Shown here one piece after another: positions 9,621-18,153 of a DNA stretch of 62,301 bases. Made by a program: the position numbers and the translations under genes. The notes under the pieces were generated by a model. The model had not been told where the DNA came from. It saw only the letters and a program-made list of their open reading frames with translations, and did not search any database. How positions within the stretch are numbered: position 1 is the stretch's first letter; every line of letters starts with the position of its first letter. Origin of the DNA: Paracoccaceae bacterium (lineage in GTDB: Bacteria > Pseudomonadota > Alphaproteobacteria > Rhodobacterales > Rhodobacteraceae); assembly GCA_024226455.1 (NCBI GenBank), contig JAAELR010000336.1:1-62301 (forward strand), given 5' to 3'.

Positions 9621-10832
9621 ATGAAAGCAAGAACCCTGATCGTCGGAACGCTCGCCCTTGCGGGGCTCGGCGCGCTGGTCGCCTGGGGCTTCCGCCCCGA
9701 CCCGGTGCCGGTGGATCTGGCCGAAATCACCCAAGGCGAAATGACCCTGACCGTCAACGTCGACGGCAAGACCCGGATCCGCGAGGTCTATGAGGTCGCC
9801 GCGCCGATCTCTGGCCGGGCGAGCCGCTCTCCGGTCGAGGTGGGCGACCGGGTGATCGCCGGCAAGACCGTGGTCGCCATGGTGCAGCCGGTGGCGCCGG
9901 AACTGCTGGATGTCCGCAGTCGCGCCGGCGCCGAGGCGGCGGTGGCCGAGGCCGAGGCCGCGCTGCAGGTGACGAAAAGCCAGGTGCGACAGGCCGAAGA
10001 GGATCTGGCCTATGCGATCAACCAGTTCGACCGGGTCACGGCGCTGGTCGAGCGCCGCGTCGCGACCACCATGCGGCTTGAAGACGTCACCCAGCTGCGC
10101 GCCGTCAAGTCCGCCTCGCTCGATGCGGCGCTGTCGGGTCAGGCCATGGCCGAGGGCGCGTTGGCCCGCGCCCGCGCCGCGCTGATAGAGCCCGACCCTG
10201 AAACCGCCGCCGGCGGCGCCTGCTGCGTCGATCTGCACGCGCCCGCCGACGGCACGGTGCTGTCCATCGCCAGCGTCTCGGAACGCCCCGTGACCATGGG
10301 AACGCCGCTGCTGACCGTGGGCCGACCCGACGACCTGGAGATCGTCGCCGACCTGCTGTCATCCGACGCGGTGCGAGTGGCGCCGGGCTCGCGCGCTGTT
10401 GTCGAACGCTGGGGCGGCGGGCAGCCGCTGGAGGCGATCTTGCGCAAGATCGAACCTTCGGCGCGCACCAAGGTCTCGGCGCTGGGCATCGAGGAGCAGC
10501 GCGTCGACGTGGTTTTCGATCTGCTCAGCCCGCCCGCCGACCGCCCCGGTCTGGGCGACGGCTTTGCCGTTTACCTGCGGGTGGTGGAATGGCGTGGATC
10601 AGACGTGCTGCAGGCGCCGATTTCGGCGCTGTTCCGGTCGAACGGCGGCTGGTTCGTTTTCCGGGTTTCGCCAGAGGGTCTGGCGATGAAGATCCCGGTG
10701 ACGCTGGGCCGCCGCAACGGCCGAACCGCCGAGGTGCTGAGCGGGCTTTCCCCCGGTGACAAAGTGGTGACCCATCCCAGCGACCGGGTGCAGGACGCGG
10801 TGGAGATCGTCGACCGGACGGCACTGGAATGA
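9621..10832 (+). CDS. HlyD/RND-type periplasmic adaptor protein
   Basis: A 403-residue membrane-fusion protein. One N-terminal membrane anchor (TLIVGTLALAGLGALVAW) is followed by half of a lipoyl-like barrel (YEVAAPISGRASRSPVEVGD), a coiled-coil hairpin rich in Ala and Glu at about residues 95-185, the second half of the lipoyl domain (VDLHAPADGTVLSI) and beta-barrel/membrane-proximal domains (VLSGLSPGDKVVTHPSDRV). Its gene starts four bases after the permease stop, so it belongs to the same operon. It should link the inner-membrane pump to an outer-membrane channel encoded elsewhere. Confidence 0.9.
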   Translation: MKARTLIVGTLALAGLGALVAWGFRPDPVPVDLAEITQGEMTLTVNVDGKTRIREVYEVAAPISGRASRSPVEVGDRVIAGKTVVAMVQPVAPELLDVRSRAGAEAAVAEAEAALQVTKSQVRQAEEDLAYAINQFDRVTALVERRVATTMRLEDVTQLRAVKSASLDAALSGQAMAEGALARARAALIEPDPETAAGGACCVDLHAPADGTVLSIASVSERPVTMGTPLLTVGRPDDLEIVADLLSSDAVRVAPGSRAVVERWGGGQPLEAILRKIEPSARTKVSALGIEEQRVDVVFDLLSPPADRPGLGDGFAVYLRVVEWRGSDVLQAPISALFRSNGGWFVFRVSPEGLAMKIPVTLGRRNGRTAEVLSGLSPGDKVVTHPSDRVQDAVEIVDRTALE

Positions 10833-10851
10833 CCGGCCCCCGCGGCGCGGC

Positions 10852-11211
10852 TCAGCAGGTCCCGGCGTAGACCGAACTGAACGCCATGTTCATGCACATG
10901 GAGAAATGCGACAGCTTTGCGCAGTCGGGGTTCGCCTCGGCAAAATCGATGATCGCCCGGGCCGCCTGCTGCGGCGTGGTGAAGGGATCGATACAGTATC
11001 CAAGCTGGCCCGAGACCGGGTAGAACTCTTTGTTGATCAGCCCAAAGGCACCAAGCGCACCCTCCAGCATAGCCTCGCAATTATCGCCCCCCTTGCCCGC
11101 GCCGCCAACCAACGCACGGCAATCGGCAAGGAACTGTCCGGTCGAGGTCTGAGAGATCGCGGAGGTGGCGATCAGGGCGGCGACGGGTAGTGTCAGCAAG
11201 AGTTTTTTCAT
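10852..11211 (-). CDS. Small secreted protein, possibly Rap1a/Tai-like
   Basis: A 119-residue protein with a clear Sec signal peptide (KKLLLTLPVAALIATSAIS, cleavage near residue 20), so the mature form is periplasmic. It has six cysteines in the mature part, which suggests disulfides. The order LADC...NCEAMLEGALGAF...YCIDPFTTPQQAARAIIDF...C...C resembles the Rap1a/Tai immunity-protein domain in spacing, but that is a weak match by eye. It converges with the HlyD-type adaptor gene (19 bases apart) and no type VI secretion or amidase gene is near, so an immunity role is not supported by context. Confidence 0.6.
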   Translation of the reverse strand: MKKLLLTLPVAALIATSAISQTSTGQFLADCRALVGGAGKGGDNCEAMLEGALGAFGLINKEFYPVSGQLGYCIDPFTTPQQAARAIIDFAEANPDCAKLSHFSMCMNMAFSSVYAGTC

Positions 11212-11237
11212 GGGTATTTCTCCTTCTTCTGCCCAGT

Positions 11238-11420
11238 CTATCGCGCCGGCGGGGCGGCGCTGGTTGCCTGTCTGCTCTCGATTTCCGCGACGCGCCGCCG
11301 CTGCAACAACCGCTCATCGAGCGCTTCGCTGCTCTCCTCGCGGCCGGTCGCCAGACGGCGCGCGCGAGCGGTACGGCTGGCGGCTCGGGGTTCTCTTTTC
11401 GATTTCGGTAGCGCTACCAT
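11238..11420 (-). CDS. Possible small basic ORF downstream of gspF
   Basis: A frame of about 60 residues (MVALPKSKREPRAASRTARA...) that begins 17 bases after the gspF stop. It is very rich in Arg, Ala and Glu. I recognise no family and see no good ribosome binding site. The start lies inside the TAGCGCTA composite element, so the frame may be a chance product of that repeat. Listed for completeness. Confidence 0.25.
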   Translation of the reverse strand: MVALPKSKREPRAASRTARARRLATGREESSEALDERLLQRRRVAEIESRQATSAAPPAR

Positions 11421-11462
11421 GTTATTTTCCAATGAGTTAGCCCGATGTCCCCATGGGGACAT
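11409..11462 (+). repeat. Composite palindromic element, copy 1 (TAGCGCTA - 28 nt - ATGTCCCCATGGGGACAT)
   Basis: TAGCGCTA (11409-11416, extended palindrome GGTAGCGCTACC), 28 bases later the perfect 18-bp palindrome ATGTCCCCATGGGGACAT (11445-11462). The same two palindromes with the same spacing and a similar middle (GTTAT..TTCC...GTTA) occur at 59907-59960. Here the large palindrome is inside the last codons of gspF and encodes DVPMGTS on the gspF strand. Function unknown. Confidence 0.8.
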
Positions 11463-12681
11463 CGAGTGATTCCCAGCTGATCACCACCGATTGCAGCTCG
11501 AATATCGGCAGCAGGATCGCCAGCACCACGATCAGCACGAAGACCCCGACGACCATCATCAGCACCGGGTCCAGGATCGAGGCGATGCGCTTGCGGTCGT
11601 TGGCCAGCCAGGTCTCGACCAGCACCGCCGCCCGCTCGCTCATCTGCGCCAGCCGGGCGCCTTGCTCACCGACCTTCAGGAGCTGCAGCGCCACCGGCGG
11701 CAGCACCGCCAGCCGCCGCACCGCGCCGGACAGGCTCTCTCCCTGTTTCACCGCCGTCACGATCCCGTCGGCCTGATCGCGAAACATCCGCACGGTCAGC
11801 ACATCCGCCGCCCCGGTCACCGCGTTCACCACCGTCTGCCGGCTGCCCAGAACCACCGCCAGGGTGCGCAGATACTGCCCCGCCATCGACATGCGCCTGA
11901 GCCGCCCGAAAAAGGGCAGCCGCAGCAGCACTCGGTCGACCCGGTCGCGCACCCCGGGCAGGCGCAGCAGGGCCCAGCCCGCGACCACCGCCACCACAAT
12001 ACCCAAGCCCAGCGCCTTCCAGTTCGCCAGCACCCAGTCCGACGTGCCCAGCACGACCTGGGTCAATTGCGGCAGGGGCTTGCCCGAAACCTCGAACATC
12101 GCCACCACCTCGGGCGCCACATTGGTCACCAGCACCACGCATATCAGCAGCGACACCGCCGCCACGAATGCCGGGTAGACCAGCGCCGTGGCGATTTCGG
12201 CCCGGTTCTGGCTTTGCGCCTCAAGAAAATCCGCCAGCCCGACGAAAACCGCCGCCAGATCACCCGACGATTCCCCGGCCCGCAGCGACGAGGTGTAATA
12301 CGGCGCGAACCCGCCGCGACCGCTTTCCATGGCGTCCGACAGCGGGTAGCCTTCCAGCGTCGCGGCCTTCAGCTCGGCGCCATAGGCCCGCATCGCCCGC
12401 GAGCCCTCGCTTTCGATCACCGCATCCAGCGCCGCCTCGACCGGCAGTTCGGCGTCCAGCAGCACCGCCATCTGCCGGGTGAAGATTGCGCGCTCGTCGG
12501 CGTCGAGCCTGGCCCCGCTGCGCCCGCCGCCAGCGCCGCGCCGGGCCTTGGCGTTGATCTCGGCGGCCATCAGGCCTTGGGCTTTCAACTCGTCGAAAGC
12601 CGCGCGTTCGCTCTCGGCCACCAGCGTGCCCGACTTGCGCTGGCCCTTCTGATCATAGGCGATGTAGGAAAACGGCTGCAC
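11437..12681 (-). CDS. gspF: Type II secretion system inner-membrane platform protein GspF
   Basis: A 414-residue polytopic protein of the GspF/PilC family. It opens with the family start MQPFSYIAYDQKGQRKSGTL and carries two repeats of the GspF domain (about residues 70-195 and 275-395), each beginning with an FTRQMAVLLDAELPVEAAL- or GQYLRTLAVVLGS-like helix and ending in a membrane segment. Three TM segments are visible (about 170, 220 and 375). It forms the platform on which the GspE ATPase drives pseudopilus assembly. It is the last gene of the gsp operon. The C-terminal tail (SWESLDVPMGTSG) is odd: it overlaps the composite palindromic element, which seems to have supplied the final residues. 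Confidence 0.93.
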   Translation of the reverse strand: MQPFSYIAYDQKGQRKSGTLVAESERAAFDELKAQGLMAAEINAKARRGAGGGRSGARLDADERAIFTRQMAVLLDAELPVEAALDAVIESEGSRAMRAYGAELKAATLEGYPLSDAMESGRGGFAPYYTSSLRAGESSGDLAAVFVGLADFLEAQSQNRAEIATALVYPAFVAAVSLLICVVLVTNVAPEVVAMFEVSGKPLPQLTQVVLGTSDWVLANWKALGLGIVVAVVAGWALLRLPGVRDRVDRVLLRLPFFGRLRRMSMAGQYLRTLAVVLGSRQTVVNAVTGAADVLTVRMFRDQADGIVTAVKQGESLSGAVRRLAVLPPVALQLLKVGEQGARLAQMSERAAVLVETWLANDRKRIASILDPVLMMVVGVFVLIVVLAILLPIFELQSVVISWESLDVPMGTSG

Positions 12682-14130
12682 CTACTGGTCTCCCAGCACC
12701 CGGCGCACTTCTGCGACGGAACTGCGCCCGGCGGCCACCAGCATAAGCCCCTGCGCCATCAGGGTCTTGCCCCTGGGTACCGCCAGGCGTTTGAGGTCCT
12801 GTTCCGAGCCGTTCTCGCCGATCGCTTCGGCCAGCGGCTCATCGACCTCGACGATCTCGAATACCCCCTGCCGCCCGGCATAGCCGGTGTCGGCGCAGGC
12901 CTCGCAGCCCGCCGCGCGCGGTACCTTCGGCGGTAGTGGCAGGTCGTTGGCGGCAAACAGCGCTGCCGTGGCCTCGCCGGGTGGCTCTGTGGTCTTGCAG
13001 TCGTCGCAAAGGCAGCGCAGCAGCCGCTGGGCGAGGATGCCGCGCAGGGTGGCGGCGATCAGGTAGTTGTCGAGCCCCAGGTCGCGCAGCCGCGTCACCG
13101 CCGCCACCGATCCGTTGGCGTGCAGCGAGCTGAACACCAGATGCCCGGTAAGCGAAGCCTGGGCGGCGACCTGCGCGGTCTCGTTGTCGCGGATCTCGCC
13201 CACTAAAATCACATCCGGGTCCTGCCGCAGGGTGGCGCGCAGCCCGGCGGCAAAGGTCATGCCGATTTCTGAATTGGTCTGGGTCTGGCTGATGCCGGGC
13301 AGGTGGTATTCGATCGGGTCCTCGACGGTCACGATATTGCGCCGCCCGTGATCGGCCAACTGCAGCAGCGAATAAAGCGTGGTGGTCTTGCCCGATCCCG
13401 TCGGGCCGGTGGCCAGCACAATGCCGTCAGGCCGGTCGGCCAGCCGCCGCAGCACCACTTGCTGATCGGCGCTGAGCCCCAGATCGTCCAAGGGCAGCAG
13501 CCCCGAATGCCGGTCGAGCACCCGCAGCACCACACGCTCGCCGAAATGCCCCGGCAGGGTCGACATGCGCACGTCGATATCGCGCCCGCCATAGCGCAGC
13601 GAGATACGGCCGTCCTGCGGCAGGCGGGTCTCTGCGGTATCGAGCCCGGCCATCACCTTGAGCCGCGAGATCACCCGGCGCACCGGCACGTCGCCGCGGT
13701 CCATTACCGTGCGCAGCATACCGTCGACCCGGACCCGGGCGCGCAGTCCCTCGTCATGCGGTTCCACGTGCAGGTCCGACGCGCCGCCCCGCACCGTGCG
13801 CCGCAACAGCTGGTTGACCAGTTCGATCACCGGCGCCTCGGTGGCGTCCTCCAGCAGGTCGCGCAACCCCGGGCCACCGTCGCGGGTCTCCAGATCGAAA
13901 CTCAGGTCGTCCTCTTCGCCGCCATTGCCGCCACCATCGCGGTAATGCGTGTTCAACACCGTCTCGAAGGCGTCCTCGGCGACCCGCTCGACCCGCAGCG
14001 CGAACCCTGCCCGCCGCCGCGCCTCGCGCAGGCCAAAAACCGAGGCGCCGGGTCCGCAGATCAGCGCATCACCCCGCAGCACCATCTTCTGGTCTCGGGC
14101 AAAGGTAAATGGCAGGTCGGTTCGGGGCAT
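12682..14130 (-). CDS. gspE: Type II secretion system ATPase GspE
   Basis: A secretion ATPase of about 482 residues. The C-terminal two thirds contains Walker A ATGPTGSGKTTTLYSLL, the Asp box (NIVTVEDPIEYHLPGI), Walker B (DPDVILVGEIRDNETA), the His box (GHLVFSSLHAN) and a zinc-binding element made of CLCDDC and CEAC followed by GYAGRQGVFEI. The N-terminal part is short compared with E. coli or Vibrio GspE. An ATG at 14130 (MPRTDLPF) was taken as the start; an upstream TTG at 14166 keeps the frame open, and neither has a strong ribosome binding site. gspF follows with no gap. Powers pseudopilus growth from the cytoplasmic face. Confidence 0.93.
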   Translation of the reverse strand: MPRTDLPFTFARDQKMVLRGDALICGPGASVFGLREARRRAGFALRVERVAEDAFETVLNTHYRDGGGNGGEEDDLSFDLETRDGGPGLRDLLEDATEAPVIELVNQLLRRTVRGGASDLHVEPHDEGLRARVRVDGMLRTVMDRGDVPVRRVISRLKVMAGLDTAETRLPQDGRISLRYGGRDIDVRMSTLPGHFGERVVLRVLDRHSGLLPLDDLGLSADQQVVLRRLADRPDGIVLATGPTGSGKTTTLYSLLQLADHGRRNIVTVEDPIEYHLPGISQTQTNSEIGMTFAAGLRATLRQDPDVILVGEIRDNETAQVAAQASLTGHLVFSSLHANGSVAAVTRLRDLGLDNYLIAATLRGILAQRLLRCLCDDCKTTEPPGEATAALFAANDLPLPPKVPRAAGCEACADTGYAGRQGVFEIVEVDEPLAEAIGENGSEQDLKRLAVPRGKTLMAQGLMLVAAGRSSVAEVRRVLGDQ

Positions 14131-14309
14131 GGGCGCAATCAAACGGGAAATGCCGGGGCTGCGCAATGGTGTTTAGCGGTCGGGGTGGTTCCTGATGGGG
14201 ACTGGTGGTGGCGGTTGGTGCGGCGATACCCGCTCCAGGCCAAAACCCACCTCAACGCCGCGCTTTGCACCCAAGCCGAGGTTTGCTCCATGACGCACCA
14301 GGTCCGGCG
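14131..14309. other. gspD-gspE intergenic gap
   Basis: About 180 bases inside the gsp operon, unusual because the other gsp genes overlap or nearly touch. I see no gene or strong hairpin. Confidence 0.4.
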
Positions 14310-16247
14310 CTATCGCGCGTTGAACTGGATACGCGAGGGAAGCGGCGGATAGGTCTTTGACCGGGCGTATCTGTCGATGAACCCGGCGTCGAATGGCTGA
14401 TCCAGATTGGCGCCGTCGAACGGGAAGGCCTGGATAGGATATTCCGGATACTGCCCGTCCGTCCCCGGCTGGATAGAGCGGCTGGCGCGCTTGGCGTCGC
14501 GCGCGATCTCTCGGGTCAGCTTGGTGGCCTCGGCATCGTTGCGCACGATACGCGGGCGCAATAGCAGCAGCAGCACCCGCTGGTTACGGGTAACCGCCCG
14601 GCCCCGGAACAGAGCGCCCAACAGCGGGATCTTCTTCAGCCCCGGAACGCCGGAATTTACGCTGCCAGAGCCGTTTTCCAGCAACCCGCCCAGCATGATC
14701 ACCTTGCCATTGCCCACCAGCACATGGGTGGACAGGGTGCGTTTGGTGGTGATCTCGCCGCCCGCGGCACTGGCATGATTGGTCAGGCTGCTGGCCTCCT
14801 GCTCGATCTCCATGCGTACGGTATTGTCGCCGGTGATCTGCGGCGTCACCCGCAGCATGAGACCCACATCCTGCCTTTCGATGGTCTGGAACGGACGCTC
14901 GGGCGTGGCGCTGTCGCCCACGGTGGCAAAACTGCCGGTCACGAACGGCACCGACTGGGCCACCACGATCTCGGCCTCTGTGTTGTTCAGCGTCAGAATC
15001 GACGGCGTGGCCAGCAACCGTGTCGAGGTTTGCTTGGTCAGCGCGCTGAGAAAGCCGACGAACCCCGAATCCCCCGCCGCATTCACGTAATACGGCCCCG
15101 CGGTTCCACCGTCGCCCGGGCTCAGCACCGTGCCGGAAATGGCCGCACTGATCATGCTGGTCAGCGTCGGGCGGCCACCGACCGAAAACTCGGCCCCGCC
15201 AAACAGCGCATTGTTCAAAACCCCGCCGAACTGCGCCGACAGGTCCGAAAGGCTCTGCACCGACAGCTCGAAGATCACCGCCTCTACCAGCACCTGGCTG
15301 GGCCGCTGGTCGAGCCGGCGGATGGCGGCGGTGATAGAGGCGATGCGGTCGCTGGGCGCGGTCACCAGGATGGCGTTCGACTGCGGCTCGGCCACGACGG
15401 TCACCTCGCCGCCGGCACCGTCGATATTGGCCACCACCGAGCGGGCAATGACACCCTCCAGCTGCACCGCGTCGGCATAGTTCAGCTGAACCACCGCCGT
15501 CGACTGGCTGCGCTGCGGCGTGTCAAGCTGGTTGACCACCGTGCGTATACGAGAGCGGAACTCGTCATTGCCCGAAACCACGATGGCGTTCGACCGGGCG
15601 TCGGCGCTGACCGAACCGCCCGGCGGCACGATATCCAGCGACTGGATGGTCGACAGCATGTCCTGGGCGTTGGAATAGTTCAGCCGGATCGTCTCTATCG
15701 TCTTGCGCCGCGGCCGGTCGAGTTGGTCTATCAGCTTGGCGATGCGGCCGATGTTCTCGCGGCGGTCTGAAAGGATGATCAGGCCCGACTGTTCGACCGT
15801 CGACAGCACCGCTTCGGCCGGCAGCAGTGGCCGGATAACCTCTACCGTCTCGCCCAGCGAGATGTTGCGCACCACGAAGACCCGCGTCTCGAACGCGCCG
15901 CCCGCGGTTCGCACCCGTTCGCCGGGCGCCAGTTCGCGGGCGATGTCCAGCGGCACGATGCGGTCGACCTGGTTGCCCTCGATGATGGTCAGCCGGTTCA
16001 GTTCCAGCACGTTGAGGAAGATCTCGTAGATCGCGGTCTCTGACACGGTTCCCGGCGCGATCACCGTCACCGTGCCCTGCACCCGGTTGTCGAGCGTGAA
16101 ATTGCGGTCGGTCGCCTCGGCCACGATCTCTACGAAAGAGCGCAGATCGGCGTCGCGCAGGTCAAGCGATATCTGCGCCCGGGCCACCACGGTCATGGCC
16201 ATGAGGGCGGTCAAGACCGCCAGGAATGCGTGACTAACCCTGATCAA
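14310..16247 (-). CDS. gspD: Type II secretion system secretin GspD
   Basis: A 645-residue outer-membrane secretin with a signal peptide (FLAVLTALMAMTVVARA). N0 domain (ISLDLRDADLRSFVEIVAEA), then three N1-N3 repeats (IETIRLNYSNAQDMLSTIQS; AVVQLNYADAVQLEGVIARS with RSNAIVVSG and QSNAILVTAP), then the secretin core with VLVEAVIFELSVQ, VPFVTGSFA, QDVGLMLRVTPQI and the closing VGNGKVIMLGGLLEN ... GVPGLKKIPLLGALFRG ... LLLLLRPRIV. It forms the gated channel through which folded exoproteins leave the periplasm. The start overlaps the end of gspC by 14 bases. No pilotin (GspS) gene is seen. Confidence 0.95.
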   Translation of the reverse strand: MIRVSHAFLAVLTALMAMTVVARAQISLDLRDADLRSFVEIVAEATDRNFTLDNRVQGTVTVIAPGTVSETAIYEIFLNVLELNRLTIIEGNQVDRIVPLDIARELAPGERVRTAGGAFETRVFVVRNISLGETVEVIRPLLPAEAVLSTVEQSGLIILSDRRENIGRIAKLIDQLDRPRRKTIETIRLNYSNAQDMLSTIQSLDIVPPGGSVSADARSNAIVVSGNDEFRSRIRTVVNQLDTPQRSQSTAVVQLNYADAVQLEGVIARSVVANIDGAGGEVTVVAEPQSNAILVTAPSDRIASITAAIRRLDQRPSQVLVEAVIFELSVQSLSDLSAQFGGVLNNALFGGAEFSVGGRPTLTSMISAAISGTVLSPGDGGTAGPYYVNAAGDSGFVGFLSALTKQTSTRLLATPSILTLNNTEAEIVVAQSVPFVTGSFATVGDSATPERPFQTIERQDVGLMLRVTPQITGDNTVRMEIEQEASSLTNHASAAGGEITTKRTLSTHVLVGNGKVIMLGGLLENGSGSVNSGVPGLKKIPLLGALFRGRAVTRNQRVLLLLLRPRIVRNDAEATKLTREIARDAKRASRSIQPGTDGQYPEYPIQAFPFDGANLDQPFDAGFIDRYARSKTYPPLPSRIQFNAR

Positions 16248-17079
16248 GCGAAACCTTTATCATATGACGGCTGCCATCGCGGAGAACTTCCAGTTGCAGC
16301 GCTCTTTGCATCAAATCCGCATCTGGCATATCGGCCAACAAATCCCCCGACTGCAAGGCCTTTCCGTTGACCGACAGAATCGTGTCACCCACCTGCAACC
16401 CGATCCGGTCAAAAAGCTCGCCGCTTTGCACCGATACCACGTCCATGCCCGTGGTGCCTTCGCGCCGCGTCGCCGAAAGCTGCCCCGCGGCCTCCAGCGC
16501 CCGTTCGATGAACCTGCGGTCTAACTCCTCGAAGGTGATCGAAACCTCCTGCTCCAGCCCGGTCAGGGGCAGCGATTCGACCGGCGGGGTCTCGATAATG
16601 GCAAGATGATCGAGGTCGGATTTCTGCACCGGGATCAGCTGGTGTTCGCCCTCATAGTCGACCCAGACCCCCTGGGCATCGATTGCCGTCACCACCTCGC
16701 CGCCGATCAGCACGTCGCCCACGCGCACAACCAGCCCGCGGTCGTTCTCTGAAATCATCGCCCAGCCGTCATCGCCGCGACCCACCACCAGACCGGTGAG
16801 GAAATAGGTGGTGTTCTCTTCCGGCGGCAGCTCTACCACCTCTGGTTCGGGCTCCGGCTCTGGTTCGGGCTCCGGCTCGGGCGGGATAACGCCAAAGAGC
16901 GCGGGCCAGCGGTCCGGCAGATCGCGGCTGGTGTCCTCTTGCGGGGCAATCGCGGCGGCGCGTTCGGGGGCGATAAAGGGCGCCGGTCCGGGCGCGACCC
17001 AGACAAGCCCCAGCGCGCCGCAGGCAAAACCGAACCCCGCGACGGCCATGGCCGTTATCAGGCCCGACAGAACTCTCAC
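16234..17079 (-). CDS. gspC: Type II secretion system protein GspC (HR and PDZ domains)
   Basis: A 281-residue bitopic protein. One N-terminal TM helix (LITAMAVAGFGFACGALGLVWVA) is followed by a linker with a PE dipeptide run at about residues 67-79, the homology region (YFLTGLVVGRGDDGWAMISE...VGDVLIGGEVV, about residues 91-145) and a C-terminal PDZ domain (VVSVQSGELFDRIGLQVGDT, ILSVNGKALQSGD). The HR domain contacts GspD and the PDZ domain is thought to help pick substrates. The PE run is encoded by a tandem hexamer-based repeat at 16842-16881. The gene comes after a 333-base gap from gspN, and gspC-D-E-F may have its own promoter. Confidence 0.9.
   Translation of the reverse strand: MRVLSGLITAMAVAGFGFACGALGLVWVAPGPAPFIAPERAAAIAPQEDTSRDLPDRWPALFGVIPPEPEPEPEPEPEPEVVELPPEENTTYFLTGLVVGRGDDGWAMISENDRGLVVRVGDVLIGGEVVTAIDAQGVWVDYEGEHQLIPVQKSDLDHLAIIETPPVESLPLTGLEQEVSITFEELDRRFIERALEAAGQLSATRREGTTGMDVVSVQSGELFDRIGLQVGDTILSVNGKALQSGDLLADMPDADLMQRALQLEVLRDGSRHMIKVSLDQG
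16842..16881 (-). repeat. Tandem repeat coding for the GspC Pro-Glu linker
   Basis: Direct repetition of an 18-base unit built of GGCTCC/GGCTCT/GGTTCG hexamers on the plus strand, which reads as PEPEPE on the gspC strand. Gain or loss of a hexamer would keep the frame, so length variation would change only the linker. Confidence 0.75.
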
Positions 17080-17412
17080 GCGCTCACCCGTATTCTCGCC
17101 TCATCCAAACCGGAAATGACAACGCCTTGTCTTACCACCGATCCCGCAAAACCGAAAGGCAAGGGCGCGCCGGCGCAGCCCATTTGTGCCGACGACCCGG
17201 CGGGATTGCCGCCCTCGCGGTATGGCTCGGGGATGGTTGTTTCCCTGACCGGTCCCCGGCCATGGCAGCATCGCCAGAACCTGCAACATCGGCCTGGGCT
17301 CGGCCTCGCCTTGCCCCGCGCGCGGGCGGCGCTACACGACGACTTCCGCGACCGGCCCGCTGTATTGCCGCCTTTTCGGCCCGCTTCACCCGATACCGAT
17401 CTACCGCCCCCA
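17080..17412. other. Gap between gspN and gspC
   Basis: A 333-base break in an otherwise compact operon. Frames on both strands give only low-complexity, Arg/Pro-rich translations. No prepilin peptidase or other gsp gene is hidden here. The likeliest content is a promoter or leader for gspCDEF on the minus strand, but I cannot point to -35/-10 boxes. Confidence 0.45.
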
Positions 17413-18153
17413 CTACCGCCCCCACCGCAGCGGCAGCTTGATCCGCAGGCCGCGGCCCTCTGGCGTGCTCACCGCGTCCAGCGCTCGCCGCGCCTTTGGC
17501 GGCAGGGCGCCCGCGTCGGCGATGACCGCTGTCAGCAGCCCCGAAAGTTTGGGCAATTGCCCGTCGATCTGCGCCTCGCCATCCGACAAACCACCCGATA
17601 ACTGCAGGCCAAGCGACCAGTGCCCATCCTCGCCCAGCTGCCCCGTCACAGGCCCACCGCCCAGAGCCGCGCCATCCAGCGACAAACCACGGGCCCGGGC
17701 CGCCAGCGTGCCGCTGATGCGCTGTGCCCCGGTCAGACCGGCAATCTCGCCGTCGATCCCGTCCAGCGCAATCAGACCTTCCAGCACCGATCCCGTGACC
17801 GCGGCCAGATCGACCGCCCCGTCGCCACCCCGGATAACCGCCTTTTCCGGCCACCAGGGCAGCAGCAGTTCCGCCGTCAGGTCGATGCCCCGCCCCTTCA
17901 GCCGCAGGTCCCACAACATCCCCTCAGCCGTCGGCAGCACGGCCTGCCAGCTCAATTCGGTGGCCGGCAACGCCCGGTGCGCCGCCAGTTTCATCCGCCC
18001 GCTCAGAACACCCGCATCATCGGGCAGCGGCGCGGTCCAGCCCGGCAAGCTGTCGGGCACGGCAAGCCGCAGATGGTGCATCTGCCCTTTCCACACAGCC
18101 GCCCCGGCAAGGCCGAGACAGAACAGGATCATCAGCAACAGAAAACGAATCAT
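17413..18153 (-). CDS. gspN: Type II secretion system protein GspN
   Basis: A 246-residue protein with one N-terminal membrane helix (FLLLMILFCLGLAGAAVWKG) and a long periplasmic beta-rich domain with repeating Gly/Leu patterns (LSGRMKLAAHRALPATELSW; ISGTLAARARGLSLDGAALG), matching the size and layout of GspN. GspN is an optional component, often lost in other species, with a poorly defined role. The start overlaps the gspM stop by four bases. Confidence 0.78.
   Translation of the reverse strand: MIRFLLLMILFCLGLAGAAVWKGQMHHLRLAVPDSLPGWTAPLPDDAGVLSGRMKLAAHRALPATELSWQAVLPTAEGMLWDLRLKGRGIDLTAELLLPWWPEKAVIRGGDGAVDLAAVTGSVLEGLIALDGIDGEIAGLTGAQRISGTLAARARGLSLDGAALGGGPVTGQLGEDGHWSLGLQLSGGLSDGEAQIDGQLPKLSGLLTAVIADAGALPPKARRALDAVSTPEGRGLRIKLPLRWGR

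Noticed and set aside
7937-9769. Long open frame (about 610 codons) on the minus strand opposite the FtsX-type permease
   Set aside because: The plus strand encodes a clear two-domain permease and adaptor; the antisense translation is Asp/Gln/His/Arg-rich and has no family features. It is a by-product of high GC content.
10852-11211. Type VI immunity protein (Rap1a/Tai) with a partner effector
   Set aside because: Cysteine spacing is only roughly similar and no amidase effector or T6SS gene is near.
17101-17914. Additional gsp gene in the gspN-gspC gap
   Set aside because: Frames in the gap give Arg/Gly-rich shadow translations that continue through gspN in a wrong frame; none has a membrane helix or prepilin signature.
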